In this document: one piece after another, positions 1 to 9,064 of the stretch
Layout: each line of letters opens with the position of its first letter
How positions within the stretch are numbered: position 1 is the first letter of the stretch
Assembly: GCA_902786615.1 (NCBI GenBank)
Contig: CADADE010000032.1
Coordinates: 1-64,000 of the forward strand
Source of the DNA: Oscillospiraceae bacterium
Lineage (GTDB): Bacteria > Bacillota_A > Clostridia > Oscillospirales > Oscillospiraceae
DNA: 64,000 nt
Direction of reading: 5' to 3'
The notes under the pieces: generated by a model
The model's input: the letters and a program-made list of their open reading frames with translations, nothing else
The model's database searches: none
Told to the model about the DNA's origin: nothing
Position numbers and translations under genes: made by a program

Positions 1-1
1 C

Positions 2-523
2 TTAAATGTCACAATAGTCCAGAGCGCAGAGAAGCGCCCGGACAAGGTTTTTCGTGCCAATGTTATCTGTGACGGTGACCCGCTGGAGATTTTCACGGAC
101 AAGGACGGGGAGCTGATTTTCAAGAAATATTCGCCCATTGGGGAGTTGGGGGACTTTGCCGGGCAGCTTTGCGACAGCCTGCGCCGCTCGACCGACGCGA
201 TTGCCGCGGTCTGCGACCGGGACACGGTGATCGCCATTGCGGGCGGCGGACGGCGGGAACTGCTGGAAAAACCGATCAGTCAGCAGTTGAGTGATATTCT
301 GGAGGAGCGCGCGCTCTACCGCCATATGGGCGGCAACGGCGTGAGCGTCAGCGAGGCGGACGAAAAATATGTGGTGTCGGTGGCGGCTCCCGTGATTTCG
401 GAGGGCGACGTGATGGGCGGGGTGCTCTTTGTCGCGCCGAAGGACGCGCCCGCCGCGGGAGAAATCGAATACCGGCTTGCCCAGACCGTGGCAGCGTTTT
501 TGGGCAAGCAGATGGAAAGCTGA
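2..523 (+). CDS. spoVT: Stage V sporulation protein T (SpoVT), 5' end incomplete and disturbed
   Basis: SpoVT is a forespore transcription regulator with an N-terminal AbrB-type DNA-binding domain and a C-terminal GAF-like domain. From about position 68 the frame reads the SpoVT signature GDPLEIFTDKDGE then KKYSPI, and continues through a complete GAF-like half to the stop. Upstream of that, no frame gives the usual AbrB start. The first 67 bases look like the expected coding sequence with several small indels: pieces resembling KVTGIVRSAD and LGRV are split over different frames. This is either a decayed 5' end or poor sequence at a contig edge. The C-terminal half is about 150 residues, as in the family. 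Identity is confident; whether the gene is functional is not. Confidence 0.75.
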   Translation, partial: LNVTIVQSAEKRPDKVFRANVICDGDPLEIFTDKDGELIFKKYSPIGELGDFAGQLCDSLRRSTDAIAAVCDRDTVIAIAGGGRRELLEKPISQQLSDILEERALYRHMGGNGVSVSEADEKYVVSVAAPVISEGDVMGGVLFVAPKDAPAAGEIEYRLAQTVAAFLGKQMES

Positions 524-537
524 CGCGCGCCGACGGA

Positions 538-572
538 AAGCGCGGCTGTCCCCTGCGGGACGGCCGCGCTTT
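538..572 (+). terminator. Rho-independent terminator after spoVT
   Basis: A GC-rich hairpin of about 16 bp arms (AAAGCGCGGC pairing with GCCGCGCTTT) lies 15 bases after the spoVT stop. The closing arm ends in a short T tract. Confidence 0.65.
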
Positions 573-705
573 CAATCTGTCGGAAGCCGGAAGCAAATCA
601 CAGAAAGTTCAAAATTTTCCCAATCTTTGTTCAGAAATTTAAAGAAGATTTTTAACACTTGTGTTGTACGATATGCTTACATTAAAGGAAAACGAGGTGC
701 AAGCA

Positions 706-1824
706 ATGAAAAATACATCCTTGAATTTTAGCAAACTGAGCGCGCTGCTGCTCGCTGTGCTGATCCTGTGTTCGGCCACGGCGGTCTCCGCCTTCGCGGC
801 CGGGAGCGGGCCGGTTCTGCACTACACCGCCGCCGGGCGGGCCGCAGAATCCGCCGCCGAGGTCTACGCGCAAAACGTAAACTCCATGGTCTCCGTGACG
901 ACCTCTACGAAGATGAACATGTTCGGCTATGACGCCTTTACGGAAGGCGCGGGCTCCGGCTTCATCATCACCCAGGACGGCTACCTCCTGACAAACTACC
1001 ATGTGGTCGAGGGGGCCGAGGACATCACCGTCGGCACATACGGCGGCGAGAGCTACGCCGCGGAGCTGATCGGCTATGACGAAAGCAACGACATCGCGGT
1101 CCTGAAGATCGACGCCTCCGGGCTCACCCCGGTGACCTTCGGCGATTCGGACAAGACCGTGGTCGGCGAAGACGTTGTGGCCATCGGCAACCCCCTGGGC
1201 GAGCTGAACTTCTCCCTGACCAAGGGCGTCGTCAGCGCTTTGGATCGGGACGTCTCTTTCTCCGGCAGCGTGCGCCTGAAGCTCATTCAGACCGACTGCG
1301 CCATTAACTCCGGCAACTCCGGCGGCGCCCTGTTCAATATGTACGGCGAGGTGATCGGCGTCACCAACGCAAAGTTTGCGGGAAGCGGCTTCGGCATGGC
1401 GCCGGTTGAGAGCATCGCTTTTGCCATCCCGGTCAATTCCATTGTGAACATTGTGGAGCAGATCATGACCAAGGGCGAGATCTCCAGTCCCTATATTGGC
1501 ATCACCGTCGGGGACGTGGACGAGAATCTGCGTGCCTACGGCATCCCCGCAGGCGGCAACGTGGTCGATGTGACGGAGGGTTCTCCCGCCGATGAAGCCG
1601 GGCTCAAGAAGAACGACGTCATCACGGGCGCCAACGGCGACCCCATCAAGGGCCGCGATGACCTTGTCAAGCTCATCCGCTCCTGCGCGGCGGGCGACAA
1701 GGTGGAGCTGACCGTCTACCGCCAGGGCGAGAACATAACGCTCACGGTGACCGTGGGCGAAAATGTCAAGAGCGCCCTGCCCGAAGCGGAAGAGGCCGAG
1801 AAGCCCGAAAAATCCGAAAAGTAA
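706..1824 (+). CDS. HtrA/DegP-family secreted serine protease with PDZ domain
   Basis: An extracytoplasmic quality-control serine protease that degrades or refolds damaged exported proteins. The ATG at 706 is preferred to the upstream GTG at 661 because it begins a typical signal peptide (MKNTS, hydrophobic core LLLAVLILC, cleavage near AFA-AG) and has GAGGTG upstream. The trypsin-like domain carries the triad His99 (TNYHVVEG), Asp129 (NDIAVLKID) and Ser205 (GNSGGALF). One PDZ domain covers roughly residues 265-350 (SPADEAGLKKNDVI, then GDPIKGRDDLVKLI). The tail is acidic, rich in Glu and Lys. At 372 residues it is compact, and it has a signal peptide rather than the long N-terminal membrane anchor of many Gram-positive HtrA proteins. 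It is monocistronic, with terminators on both sides. Confidence 0.9.
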   Translation: MKNTSLNFSKLSALLLAVLILCSATAVSAFAAGSGPVLHYTAAGRAAESAAEVYAQNVNSMVSVTTSTKMNMFGYDAFTEGAGSGFIITQDGYLLTNYHVVEGAEDITVGTYGGESYAAELIGYDESNDIAVLKIDASGLTPVTFGDSDKTVVGEDVVAIGNPLGELNFSLTKGVVSALDRDVSFSGSVRLKLIQTDCAINSGNSGGALFNMYGEVIGVTNAKFAGSGFGMAPVESIAFAIPVNSIVNIVEQIMTKGEISSPYIGITVGDVDENLRAYGIPAGGNVVDVTEGSPADEAGLKKNDVITGANGDPIKGRDDLVKLIRSCAAGDKVELTVYRQGENITLTVTVGENVKSALPEAEEAEKPEKSEK

Positions 1825-1843
1825 ACAGCGGGTAATATTTCAG

Positions 1844-1876
1844 CAGGGGCTGCCAAAAAGGCAGCCCCTGTTTTTT
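1844..1876 (+). terminator. Bidirectional terminator between htrA and the DUF364 gene
   Basis: A perfect 11-bp hairpin (CAGGGGCTGCC, loop AAAAA, GGCAGCCCCTG) is followed by six T on the plus strand. It separates two convergent genes, and the minus strand also has downstream T-rich sequence. Confidence 0.85.
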
Positions 1877-1884
1877 GCGCAATT

Positions 1885-2619
1885 TTACTTGATCAGAAAG
1901 CTCTGGCCGAGGCCGTAGGGCGAGGCGTGGCGGCTGAGACTCACATGCTCCGCCATGGCCGGGCGGTCGGTGACCACAAGGCCTGCCAGCCGGTCGATGC
2001 CGAAATCCAGCAGCGCCGGGCACATGGGCACCGAGGGGCCGAGCAGGATCGTGGTGGCGTCCTCGCACAGCTCCAGCAGATGGGGCAGGGTCTTGTTGAT
2101 GAGGCTGCTGCCAGTGATGATCACAAGATCGCAGCGGGGCAGGATCCAGTCGCAGGCAGCGTCCGGGTAATCCCCGGGCTTCGGCGCGCGCTCAATGACA
2201 TACACGGCCCGCGCCTGCTCCCGGAGCCCTGTGGGGCCGCGCATATGGCCCACGATGCCGACGGTCTTGCCGCGCAGCTCGAGGCCCGCCGTCGCGTAGA
2301 TTTCCGGGGAGATGCGGCAGTCCAGGGCAGCCAGACGCGCGGGGGTGTTATAGAAGGCGTTGACTGCGGCGAGACCGTAGCTTGCCTCCCGCATATTCCA
2401 GCCGGCGGCGGCCTTCGCCGCCTCCCGGAGGGGCAGGTCCCGCAGGCCCTGCGGATAAAGGGGCGGGATCGTTCCCCCCCTGGTCATCATGCCGAGGCCC
2501 ATGCCCTCCGCCGCCTCGACCATGGCCCAGCAGTCGCCGCCCGCCGTTGTGAGAACGGGAGCTTCACTTTTTACGCCGTCGATCAGCGCTTCATACAGTG
2601 CGCGATAGTCTCTTTTCAT
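1885..2619 (-). CDS. DUF4213/DUF364 (heavy-metal chelation domain) protein
   Basis: A 244-residue protein of the DUF364 family, named for a putative heavy-metal chelation domain and sometimes found near metal-cofactor genes. The true reaction is unknown. The N-terminal part (GDCWAMVEAAEGMGLGM, then LPLREAAKAAAGWNM and NAFYNT) matches the DUF4213 region. The second half has a Rossmann-like GKTVGIVGHM and a series of acidic/hydrophobic strands ending in a conserved LLGPSVPM segment. The ATG at 2619 has GGGGGAG just upstream; the longer reading frame from 2646 lacks a site. It is a single gene, convergent with htrA. No metal-related neighbour is visible. Confidence 0.75.
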   Translation of the reverse strand: MKRDYRALYEALIDGVKSEAPVLTTAGGDCWAMVEAAEGMGLGMMTRGGTIPPLYPQGLRDLPLREAAKAAAGWNMREASYGLAAVNAFYNTPARLAALDCRISPEIYATAGLELRGKTVGIVGHMRGPTGLREQARAVYVIERAPKPGDYPDAACDWILPRCDLVIITGSSLINKTLPHLLELCEDATTILLGPSVPMCPALLDFGIDRLAGLVVTDRPAMAEHVSLSRHASPYGLGQSFLIK

Positions 2620-2723
2620 ATGCTCTCCCCCGTCGTCACAGTTCATCCGGCGCGTTGCGTTCGTTAATTTTTAGTTTAACACGCTTCCAACTAAAGTACA
2701 AGGAAAATTCGCAGGCAGCGCCG

Positions 2724-2756
2724 CATAAAAAATCCCCGCGGCTTGCGCCGCGGGGA
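2724..2756 (-). terminator. Terminator of the X2-repeat surface protein gene
   Basis: An 11-bp hairpin (ATCCCCGCGGC, loop TTGC or its complement) is followed on the minus strand by a run of six T. It lies 19 bases downstream of the large surface-protein gene. Confidence 0.85.
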
Positions 2757-2774
2757 TCGTGTGCTGTGGGATTA

Positions 2775-5700
2775 TCAGAAGTCGTGCTTCTTGAGCTTGG
2801 GAACCATGACCACAATGGCGGTGCCGGAGAGCAGCAGGAAGGCTGCCCAGAGGCCGAGATTGCTCTCGTCGCCGGTTCTCGGGCTCGCGGAGCCCTGGGC
2901 GGTGGTGAGCACCTGGAAGGTGGTGCTGGCGTACTCGCCGCCGGTGGTGAGGACCTTGATGGTGTAGGTGTTGCCGCCGGTACGCTTGTTCAGGAACTCG
3001 AAGCTCAGGGTGACGGTTCTGCCGTCCCAGGAGATACCGAAATCAGCGGGATCGGTGAGCTCGATGTTGCCGACGTAGACGCGGGCGACAGGCTCGCTGC
3101 TGCGGAAGCGCAGGCTCCTCGTGCTGTTGATGACGTGCTTGTCGGTATCCAGGGCGCGGAGCGTCGGGCCGACACGGAAGGAGACAACGTTGGAGTAGAG
3201 GATGTCGGGGTGACGTGCGTCAATTACCTGCATGTAGTAGGTGTGCTCAGCAGACAGGGAGTTGAGGTAGTTGGCGCCCAGCATGATGTAGCCGTAGTTC
3301 AGATCCCAGTACTGGTCGATACGCACGGAGGTGGGGCTGCGCATATCGCTGTAGGTGCTGACGCGGATGTCGGGGACGATCGTATCCCAGTCATAGGGCT
3401 TGTAGTTCCAGCCCTTGCCGGCGAGCTCATGGATCTCGGAGTAGAAGGTCAGAGGATCGGAGCCGCTGTACCAGACCTGCTCGTCGGGAGTCAGCCTTGC
3501 GGTGCCCGCGATGGTGTAGTAACCGGATCTGACGATGAAGGTGCCGAGGATAACCTGGGTCGCGGTGCTGCCGAGGGTCGGGAAGCCGATCAGGTAGTAC
3601 TGGCCGTCCTCCAGGGTATCCAGATATCTGGTCTCAAGCCGGACAGACTTACCGTCTCCGGAACGGGTGTAATTGTTGACGGAAAGGGGCTGGGCGTAGG
3701 AGCCGTTGACGGAGGCGACGCCGAAGCCGTTCATCCGCTTCATTGCGCCAGTGGTCTTTTCGGTCGCAATGATCGGGCTGGGATTGTCCAGATTCTTGTC
3801 ATAGGGGCTGTTCTGGATGGTGAACTCGCCGTAGTTGGACTTGATCGTGAACATGCCGAGGTTTACCTGCGCGCTGGCCTGGCCGATGGTGGCAAAGCCG
3901 AGGAAGTTGTAGTCGCCGTTGGGCAGAGCCTTCAGAACGTCCTTGCTGATGTAGACTGCGTTCTGGTCGGTGTTGACGGTGTACTGGCTGCCGATGAGAA
4001 CCTGGTTAAAGGAGGGATCGGTGATGCCGGAGATGGCATAGCCGCTGAAGTACTTCAGCTTTGCATACCAGTGCGTCTCGTGCGCGTAAATGGCTTGGGC
4101 GCTGTCATCGTTTTTGTCAAACGGGCTGTTTACGATTGCGAAGGTGCCGTAGTCAACATCGCCGGACACAACGGTGAAGACGCCGAGGTCAACCTGGGTG
4201 TTGACATTGCCGATGGTGGCGGAGCAGACGATCTTGTAGTTGCCGTCGGGCAGGGTATCCAGAATGTTCTTATTGAGCGTGATCCAGGGGTAGGCCTGGC
4301 CGGTCGTATTGTTGTTGACGGTGTACTGGTTGACGTTGAGGATCTGGCTGAACGAGGGGTTGGTGACGCCGACGATAGAGAAGCTGTTCGCCTTGAATCT
4401 GGGGTCGGCCGCGCCGTCTCTCGACACGTAAATTTCTTTGCGGTCGGTCTTGTTCTTGTCGTAGGGGCTCTCGCCGATCACGTACTTGCCGGTCTCAACA
4501 TCGCCGGACTTCACATAGAAGATACCGATGGGAACCTGCTCGGTGGTAAGGCCTGTGGTGGCGGTGCCGATGAGCTTGTATTCGCCGTCGGGCAGGGTGC
4601 CGAGAACGCTGGCCTTGATCGTGACACTGGTCGCGTCCTTTGTGTACTCGCTGGAGCTGAGCGTCCTGGTGGAGGTGAAGGAGCCGCCGACCGTGGTAAT
4701 GGCAAAGCCGGTCAGCTTCTTCATATCAATTTCGCTGCCCTTCGCCTTGACCTCAGTGGGATTCTCTGCGTTCTTGTCGTAGGTGTCGGGATTCATCGTA
4801 AACGTCCCGAAGGGGATCGTGCCGGTCTTCACAGTGAAGATGCCGATGGTTCCCTGCGTTGTGGTGAGACCGGAAGTGGCCTCGGCGTAGATGTAGTAGT
4901 CGCCGTCAGCCAGGGTCTTCACGAAATCAGCCTTGAGCTCGAGCTTGCGCGGCTTGGAATCCGTGCCCTCGGTGTACGTATAATCGCCAGATTTGAGAAC
5001 CAGGGGAGCGGTGATGCTGCCGACGCCGGCAACGGAGAAGTTGCGCAGGACGGGATCCTTGCCGTTCGCTTTGGCAGTTGCGACAACGGAAGCGGGCGCG
5101 TCCGCGTTCTTATCGAAGGGGCTGCCGGTAATCTCAAACTGGCCGAAGTCGACCGGGCTGGACTCAACGACGAACTGGCCGGCGTTCTTCTGAACGGAGG
5201 AGGTGCCGGTAGTGATGGTGACGAGGAAGTTGTAGGTGCCGTCAGACAGCGTATTCAGAACGTCTTTCAGGATTACAACATAACCAGCTTTACCGTCTTT
5301 GTCAGGCTGCTTGTAATATTCGCTGCTGGTGAGCGTCCTGCTTTCAGTGCCGGAAATGGCAACGCCGGTAATATTGGCAATCACATTCGTGGTTTTGGGA
5401 ACTGCGCCAACTGCTTTGCTTTCGGTGCTGTTCTTGTCATAGGGGCTGTTGGCAATGGTAAAGTCGGCGTCAACAGCGCTGGCCTTGACGGTGAACTGAC
5501 CAGCAGTGATCTGGGTAGAAACTGCGACATTCTGGGGTTTGACAGTGAGGATGAAGTTGTAGGTACCCTCGGGCAGGGTGTCCAGTACTTCCGGCCGGAT
5601 TGCAACATAGTACTGATTGTTTGTCGTATCGGTGACCTTGTAGTAATCGCTGTCATAGCTGAGCGTCTTGCTTACAGGGCCGGTAATGGCAGCGCCGATC

Positions 5701-7454
5701 ACATTCTCCACCAAGGCCTGCGGGTGCAGACCGCCGGCCAGCGCGACGATTGCCTTGCGCTTTTCGAGGCTCTTGTCATAGGGGTTATTGCCGATGGTAA
5801 ACTCGCTGTCGAGATTGCCGGTGCTGACGGTGAAGTTGCCGAGCGTCTTCTGGACGGTATTGGCGCCGGAGGTGAAAGTAGCAGTGAGGGTGTAGGTGCC
5901 GTCGGGCAGGGTGTCCAGGAAAGCGGTCTTGAGAGCAACAAAACCATTCGAGGAATCAACATAATACTCGGTATCCTTGGTAAGCGTCTTGCTCTGAGGG
6001 CCGGAGATGGCATAGCTCGCCGCGGGCATGAGTGCGATGGTGGCTGCATCGGTGGTCTGGGCGTAAACCTCTGTGCGGTCGCTCTTGCTCTTGTCGTAAG
6101 CGTTATTGTAAATGGCAAACTCGCCGATCGCGAGACCGCTGTTTGTGACGGTGAAGCTGCCAAGCGTCGTCTCGACAGTGCCCGAGCCGACAGTGGCAAT
6201 GCCGATGAGGGTGTATTTACCGTCGGGCAGAGAGTTCAGATAGGCTTCGCCAAACCCAAAAGAGTACCAGGAGCTGCCTTCCCATTTGTCGATGGAGTAC
6301 TCACCCTGCTGCATATCGTGGGTATAGGTGCCGGAGGGGTTGGTAACCTTGTAGGTGAATTTGTACAGCCATTCCTCGGAAGTGGAATTTTCGGGCTCAA
6401 CGGTAACAAAATTGGTACCGCTAAGGGGCTTGCTCTTGTCATAGGGATCATTGTTGTGGGTGACTACTTTATAGGAGACCCCAAGAGAACCGGACTCAAT
6501 ATAGAAGTTGCCGATCACAACCTGGTCTGTATTCAGGTCGCTGGGAGTGGTGAAGCCGAGCAGCTTGTAGGTGCCGTCAGGCAGCGCGTTCAGATAGCTG
6601 GCCTTGAGCCAGATGGCCGAATCGTTGGAGGTGTAATCGACGTCGACAGCGAGGATCTTATTATAGCTCGTATCCGTGACGCCGACAACGCCGTAGCCGC
6701 AAAACGCGCTCATGTTGCCGCCGGCAGAAGTCTCTACAACGCTGGTCGCATTCTTGTTATAATGCTCGGAGTACATCGTATAAGTGCCGAAGTTGCCGGA
6801 GTTGACGGAGACAAAGGTCAGCGGTACAGGCATCTCGTTGTTGCGCAGGCCATAGAAGTAGTACACATCGGCCTTCAGGGATTTAAGCCAGCTTGCAAAG
6901 AGGTTCAGGCTGTTGGCGCTGATGTCGTAGTGCTGGCCCTGGGTAAGCGGATTGAGATTCGTGCCGTTGTGTTCGGTGCTATAAGCAAACCCGCCGTTGA
7001 AGCTGTCCGCGTCGAAGGTGACAGTCTCAACACATTCGATTTTGACGTATGTGTGCGTAGTATCGCTCTTATCAATAGCGCTGGGAACGGCTCGGAAGGT
7101 CTTCATGGTATCGGCGTTATACGGAGCACCCAGAAGTCCGCCGCTGCCGCTCGTAAAGGTGGGCGTGGTCGTTCCGCTGCCGGAGGCAGTGGAAGCGGGC
7201 TGCTGCGGCTCAAAGCTTGCCGGCTGAGACTGCTGTCCGCCGAAGTCTATGTTGCCGCTGCCGTTTGACGCGGAGTTGGAGGAGCCGGTGGGGTTAAAGT
7301 TAAACCCGCCGCTTGCGTTGTTGTTTTCAGCCGCGTTGCTGCCGCCGCTGAAGTCAAAGTTTGCCAGAGATGTCGCGAATGCGCTCGTGCTGAAGAGGCC
7401 GAAGCACATCACGACAACCAGGAACATTGACAAGACTCTAGAAATACTTTTCAT
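2775..7454 (-). CDS. Large secreted surface protein with tandem X2-like Ig modules and sortase-type tail
   Basis: A 1559-residue exported protein. It starts with a clear signal peptide (MKSISRVLSMFLVVVMCFG, cleavage after AFA) and a low-complexity Asn/Gly/Ser linker to about residue 105. It then carries about eleven repeats of 85-105 residues. Each has a (Y/F)DKN or YDKS anchor, a central strand segment, a LxTLPDGxY turn and a closing GxFTV strand. This order matches CBM_X2-like Ig-fold modules known from clostridial cellulosomal and cell-surface proteins. The C-terminus has SPRTGDE, a hydrophobic segment and KLKKHDF, a variant LPxTG sorting signal, so the protein is probably anchored to peptidoglycan as an extended stalk. 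The start has AGGAGAGG upstream. The ligand is unknown. No enzyme domain is visible. Confidence 0.85.
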   Translation of the reverse strand: MKSISRVLSMFLVVVMCFGLFSTSAFATSLANFDFSGGSNAAENNNASGGFNFNPTGSSNSASNGSGNIDFGGQQSQPASFEPQQPASTASGSGTTTPTFTSGSGGLLGAPYNADTMKTFRAVPSAIDKSDTTHTYVKIECVETVTFDADSFNGGFAYSTEHNGTNLNPLTQGQHYDISANSLNLFASWLKSLKADVYYFYGLRNNEMPVPLTFVSVNSGNFGTYTMYSEHYNKNATSVVETSAGGNMSAFCGYGVVGVTDTSYNKILAVDVDYTSNDSAIWLKASYLNALPDGTYKLLGFTTPSDLNTDQVVIGNFYIESGSLGVSYKVVTHNNDPYDKSKPLSGTNFVTVEPENSTSEEWLYKFTYKVTNPSGTYTHDMQQGEYSIDKWEGSSWYSFGFGEAYLNSLPDGKYTLIGIATVGSGTVETTLGSFTVTNSGLAIGEFAIYNNAYDKSKSDRTEVYAQTTDAATIALMPAASYAISGPQSKTLTKDTEYYVDSSNGFVALKTAFLDTLPDGTYTLTATFTSGANTVQKTLGNFTVSTGNLDSEFTIGNNPYDKSLEKRKAIVALAGGLHPQALVENVIGAAITGPVSKTLSYDSDYYKVTDTTNNQYYVAIRPEVLDTLPEGTYNFILTVKPQNVAVSTQITAGQFTVKASAVDADFTIANSPYDKNSTESKAVGAVPKTTNVIANITGVAISGTESRTLTSSEYYKQPDKDGKAGYVVILKDVLNTLSDGTYNFLVTITTGTSSVQKNAGQFVVESSPVDFGQFEITGSPFDKNADAPASVVATAKANGKDPVLRNFSVAGVGSITAPLVLKSGDYTYTEGTDSKPRKLELKADFVKTLADGDYYIYAEATSGLTTTQGTIGIFTVKTGTIPFGTFTMNPDTYDKNAENPTEVKAKGSEIDMKKLTGFAITTVGGSFTSTRTLSSSEYTKDATSVTIKASVLGTLPDGEYKLIGTATTGLTTEQVPIGIFYVKSGDVETGKYVIGESPYDKNKTDRKEIYVSRDGAADPRFKANSFSIVGVTNPSFSQILNVNQYTVNNNTTGQAYPWITLNKNILDTLPDGNYKIVCSATIGNVNTQVDLGVFTVVSGDVDYGTFAIVNSPFDKNDDSAQAIYAHETHWYAKLKYFSGYAISGITDPSFNQVLIGSQYTVNTDQNAVYISKDVLKALPNGDYNFLGFATIGQASAQVNLGMFTIKSNYGEFTIQNSPYDKNLDNPSPIIATEKTTGAMKRMNGFGVASVNGSYAQPLSVNNYTRSGDGKSVRLETRYLDTLEDGQYYLIGFPTLGSTATQVILGTFIVRSGYYTIAGTARLTPDEQVWYSGSDPLTFYSEIHELAGKGWNYKPYDWDTIVPDIRVSTYSDMRSPTSVRIDQYWDLNYGYIMLGANYLNSLSAEHTYYMQVIDARHPDILYSNVVSFRVGPTLRALDTDKHVINSTRSLRFRSSEPVARVYVGNIELTDPADFGISWDGRTVTLSFEFLNKRTGGNTYTIKVLTTGGEYASTTFQVLTTAQGSASPRTGDESNLGLWAAFLLLSGTAIVVMVPKLKKHDF

Positions 7455-7546
7455 GTTGTCCTCTCCTTATGTTAATTTTACTTAACTACCTTATGATACA
7501 GCGCAAACAGGGAGCCTGCAGTTCACCCCATCCGCGATGCAGCTAT

Positions 7547-7575
7547 AATGTAACACGGTCTTTCACAAAATGCAA
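7547..7575 (-). promoter_or_regulatory. Putative sigma-A promoter of the surface protein gene
   Basis: On the minus strand TTGCAT and TACATT are spaced by 17 bases, about 95 bases before the start codon. The match is moderate. An overlapping TATAG motif could shift the -10. Confidence 0.4.
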
Positions 7576-7956
7576 GAGTTTTTTCATAATTTCGCGGTAA
7601 TTTTTTTCCTGTTTGTTACCGCTTTGAAATCTGCTTTTTTGTGCATTTGTTCCGAAAAGGTCCGCGAGAAGGGAAAAACGCTCACTTTTTTCCGCCGTCT
7701 CCTGAAAATCACAGGCCCCGGCGGGACGCGGGAGCGGGAGAAATTGTTACAGGTTGAGAGCCTTCCCCGCCCTCTGTGCTTACTATGACGGCAAGGGAGG
7801 ACGCTTTGTTCCCGGAAATTCTGAAAAATTTTTATTTTTTTGTCGCAGCAGTCTAACGCAGCTTCTAAGCTCCCTTTCGCAAAGGGAGGCCAGACAAGGG
7901 TTTGCGGATGAAAGTCGGCAGATAAAAAACCGCCGGCCCGGGCCGACGGTTTATTC
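7576..7956. other. Intergenic stretch with hairpins, no gene
   Basis: No credible gene lies here; the open frames have no ribosome site and atypical composition. It holds a lone CTCCCTT...AAGGGAG palindrome at 7870-7888, the left arm of the palindromic repeat family described elsewhere. It also holds a second hairpin at 7927-7955 (AAACCG, GGCCCGGGCC core, CGGTTT) flanked by A and T runs, which can act as a terminator on either strand. Confidence 0.6.
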
Positions 7957-8099
7957 TTATGGCAACACCGCATAATTCGGCAAGAGCAGATCCTGAGAAA
8001 ATTTGGGTTCTGATAAAGGCACTTTTTCGCAGATGTACTTTGTGTACCTCAAGAAAAAGCCAGGAGATTACGCAGGCGGATTGTGCGGTGTTGCCTTAT
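7957..8099. mobile_element. MITE-like inverted-repeat element, copy 1
   Basis: A non-coding 135-bp unit (7961-8095) with 16-bp terminal inverted repeats, GGCAACACCGCATAAT at the left and ATTGTGCGGTGTTGCC at the right. It is flanked by a direct repeat TTAT (7957-7960 and 8096-8099), as expected for a 4-bp target duplication. A second copy of about 90 percent similar interior lies at 11551-11680 with TTAA flanks. No transposase is encoded, so mobilisation in trans is inferred. The right-hand TTAT contains the stop codon of the DUF4250 gene. Confidence 0.8.
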
Positions 8100-8269
8100 C
8101 GGAAGCGGTTCTGCGCGGCGTCGTAGGAAAAACCGACGGCTTCAAGCGTCGCTTCCAGCGCGGCGCGGTCGAGCTCCCGATCCGCGCACAGGGCGTCGAG
8201 ACTCGGGTACTCGTCCCGCAGTTGGGTGTTGACCCAGCTCAGCAGGATCATGGGGTCTTTGGGAAGCAT
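8096..8269 (-). CDS. DUF4250 domain-containing small protein
   Basis: A 57-residue protein starting MLPKDPMILLSWVNTQLRDE and continuing EYPSLDALCADRELDR to a C-terminal GFSYDAAQNRFR. This is the full-length pattern of the DUF4250 family, widespread in Clostridia and of unknown function. AAAGGAG lies seven bases before the ATG. The next gene upstream (YoaK family) ends four bases away, so the two are probably co-transcribed. The TAA stop lies inside the 4-bp target duplication of the MITE-like element, so the insertion left the product unchanged. Confidence 0.85.
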   Translation of the reverse strand: MLPKDPMILLSWVNTQLRDEYPSLDALCADRELDRAALEATLEAVGFSYDAAQNRFR

Positions 8270-8273
8270 GGCG

Positions 8274-8924
8274 TCACTCCTTTCCGTCGCGCCGCAGCAG
8301 GATCAAAAGTGCCGCAGGCACCAGCAGTATCCACCACACGGCACGCGTGCCGAAGGCGCGGGTCGTCCAGTAGCCCACCAGCACCGCCGCGGCAAACACA
8401 AGGTCAATGCCGTAATACTGGAGACTGACGGCGAGCGCCGCGCGCTCCCCGGTGGAAAAATAGCGGTTGAGATGCTCGGTGGCAATGCGGAGATTGCCGG
8501 TGCACATGGTGGAGGCAAAGGCGTTTTCACCGAACTTGCGAAAGCTCTCCACCTGCAGGGCACAGACGAACGCGACCGTCACCGTGGCGAGGACGGAGCA
8601 TTTCCCCGGCGGGATCAGGCCCACCAGAAACAGCAGCACGAGCTCCAGCCAGAGAATGAGGCGCTCCCAGTCCTGCCGCAGCCGCCGAAGCTGCAGCGAC
8701 AGCGTGACCCCCGCCACAAAGGCGAGCACCGGGACCAGATAGCGCAGCGTCAGCATGATATTCCCCTGGGCGAGGTTGATGCCCATGCGGGCGATGTTGC
8801 CGGTCTGGGCGTTGGCAAAGACGCCGTCCCGCGTGACATAGGTATAGGCTTCCAGAAAACCGCCCACGACGGCCAGGGCCAGCGATACGCCGTAACGGCG
8901 GAGAAAGACGGGCTTGCTTTTCAT
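8274..8924 (-). CDS. YoaK family (DUF1275) membrane protein
   Basis: A 216-residue integral membrane protein of the DUF1275/YoaK family. Six hydrophobic segments can be seen. The first contains the family pattern with SLALAVVGGFLEAYTYV followed by VFANAQTGNIARMGI, a conserved small-residue TGN motif. A second cytoplasmic pattern, STMCTGNLR, lies near residue 145. The transport or other role of the family is not established. CAGGAG lies upstream of the ATG. It is the first gene of a two-gene unit with DUF4250 and is transcribed away from the mgtC promoter. Confidence 0.85.
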   Translation of the reverse strand: MKSKPVFLRRYGVSLALAVVGGFLEAYTYVTRDGVFANAQTGNIARMGINLAQGNIMLTLRYLVPVLAFVAGVTLSLQLRRLRQDWERLILWLELVLLFLVGLIPPGKCSVLATVTVAFVCALQVESFRKFGENAFASTMCTGNLRIATEHLNRYFSTGERAALAVSLQYYGIDLVFAAAVLVGYWTTRAFGTRAVWWILLVPAALLILLRRDGKE

Positions 8925-9064
8925 ACAAACTCCTGTATATAATCAGATAAAATAAAAAAGCGGCATATCAGCGTGCCACGTTTGATTATTATATCATAGA
9001 ATGGATTGGCTCACAATATGCAAATTGCGCAAAAAGCAGCGGGGAAAACCGGCAAAGCGGGCAA

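Noticed and set aside
2598..7268. A 1556-codon open frame opposite the large surface protein
   Set aside because: It is a shadow of the repeats on the other strand; it lacks a ribosome site and any known domain, while the minus-strand gene has a signal peptide, ordered repeats and a sortase tail.
7584..7973. A 129-codon minus-strand frame upstream of the surface protein
   Set aside because: It runs through a palindromic repeat and a terminator hairpin, with no ribosome site and odd composition.
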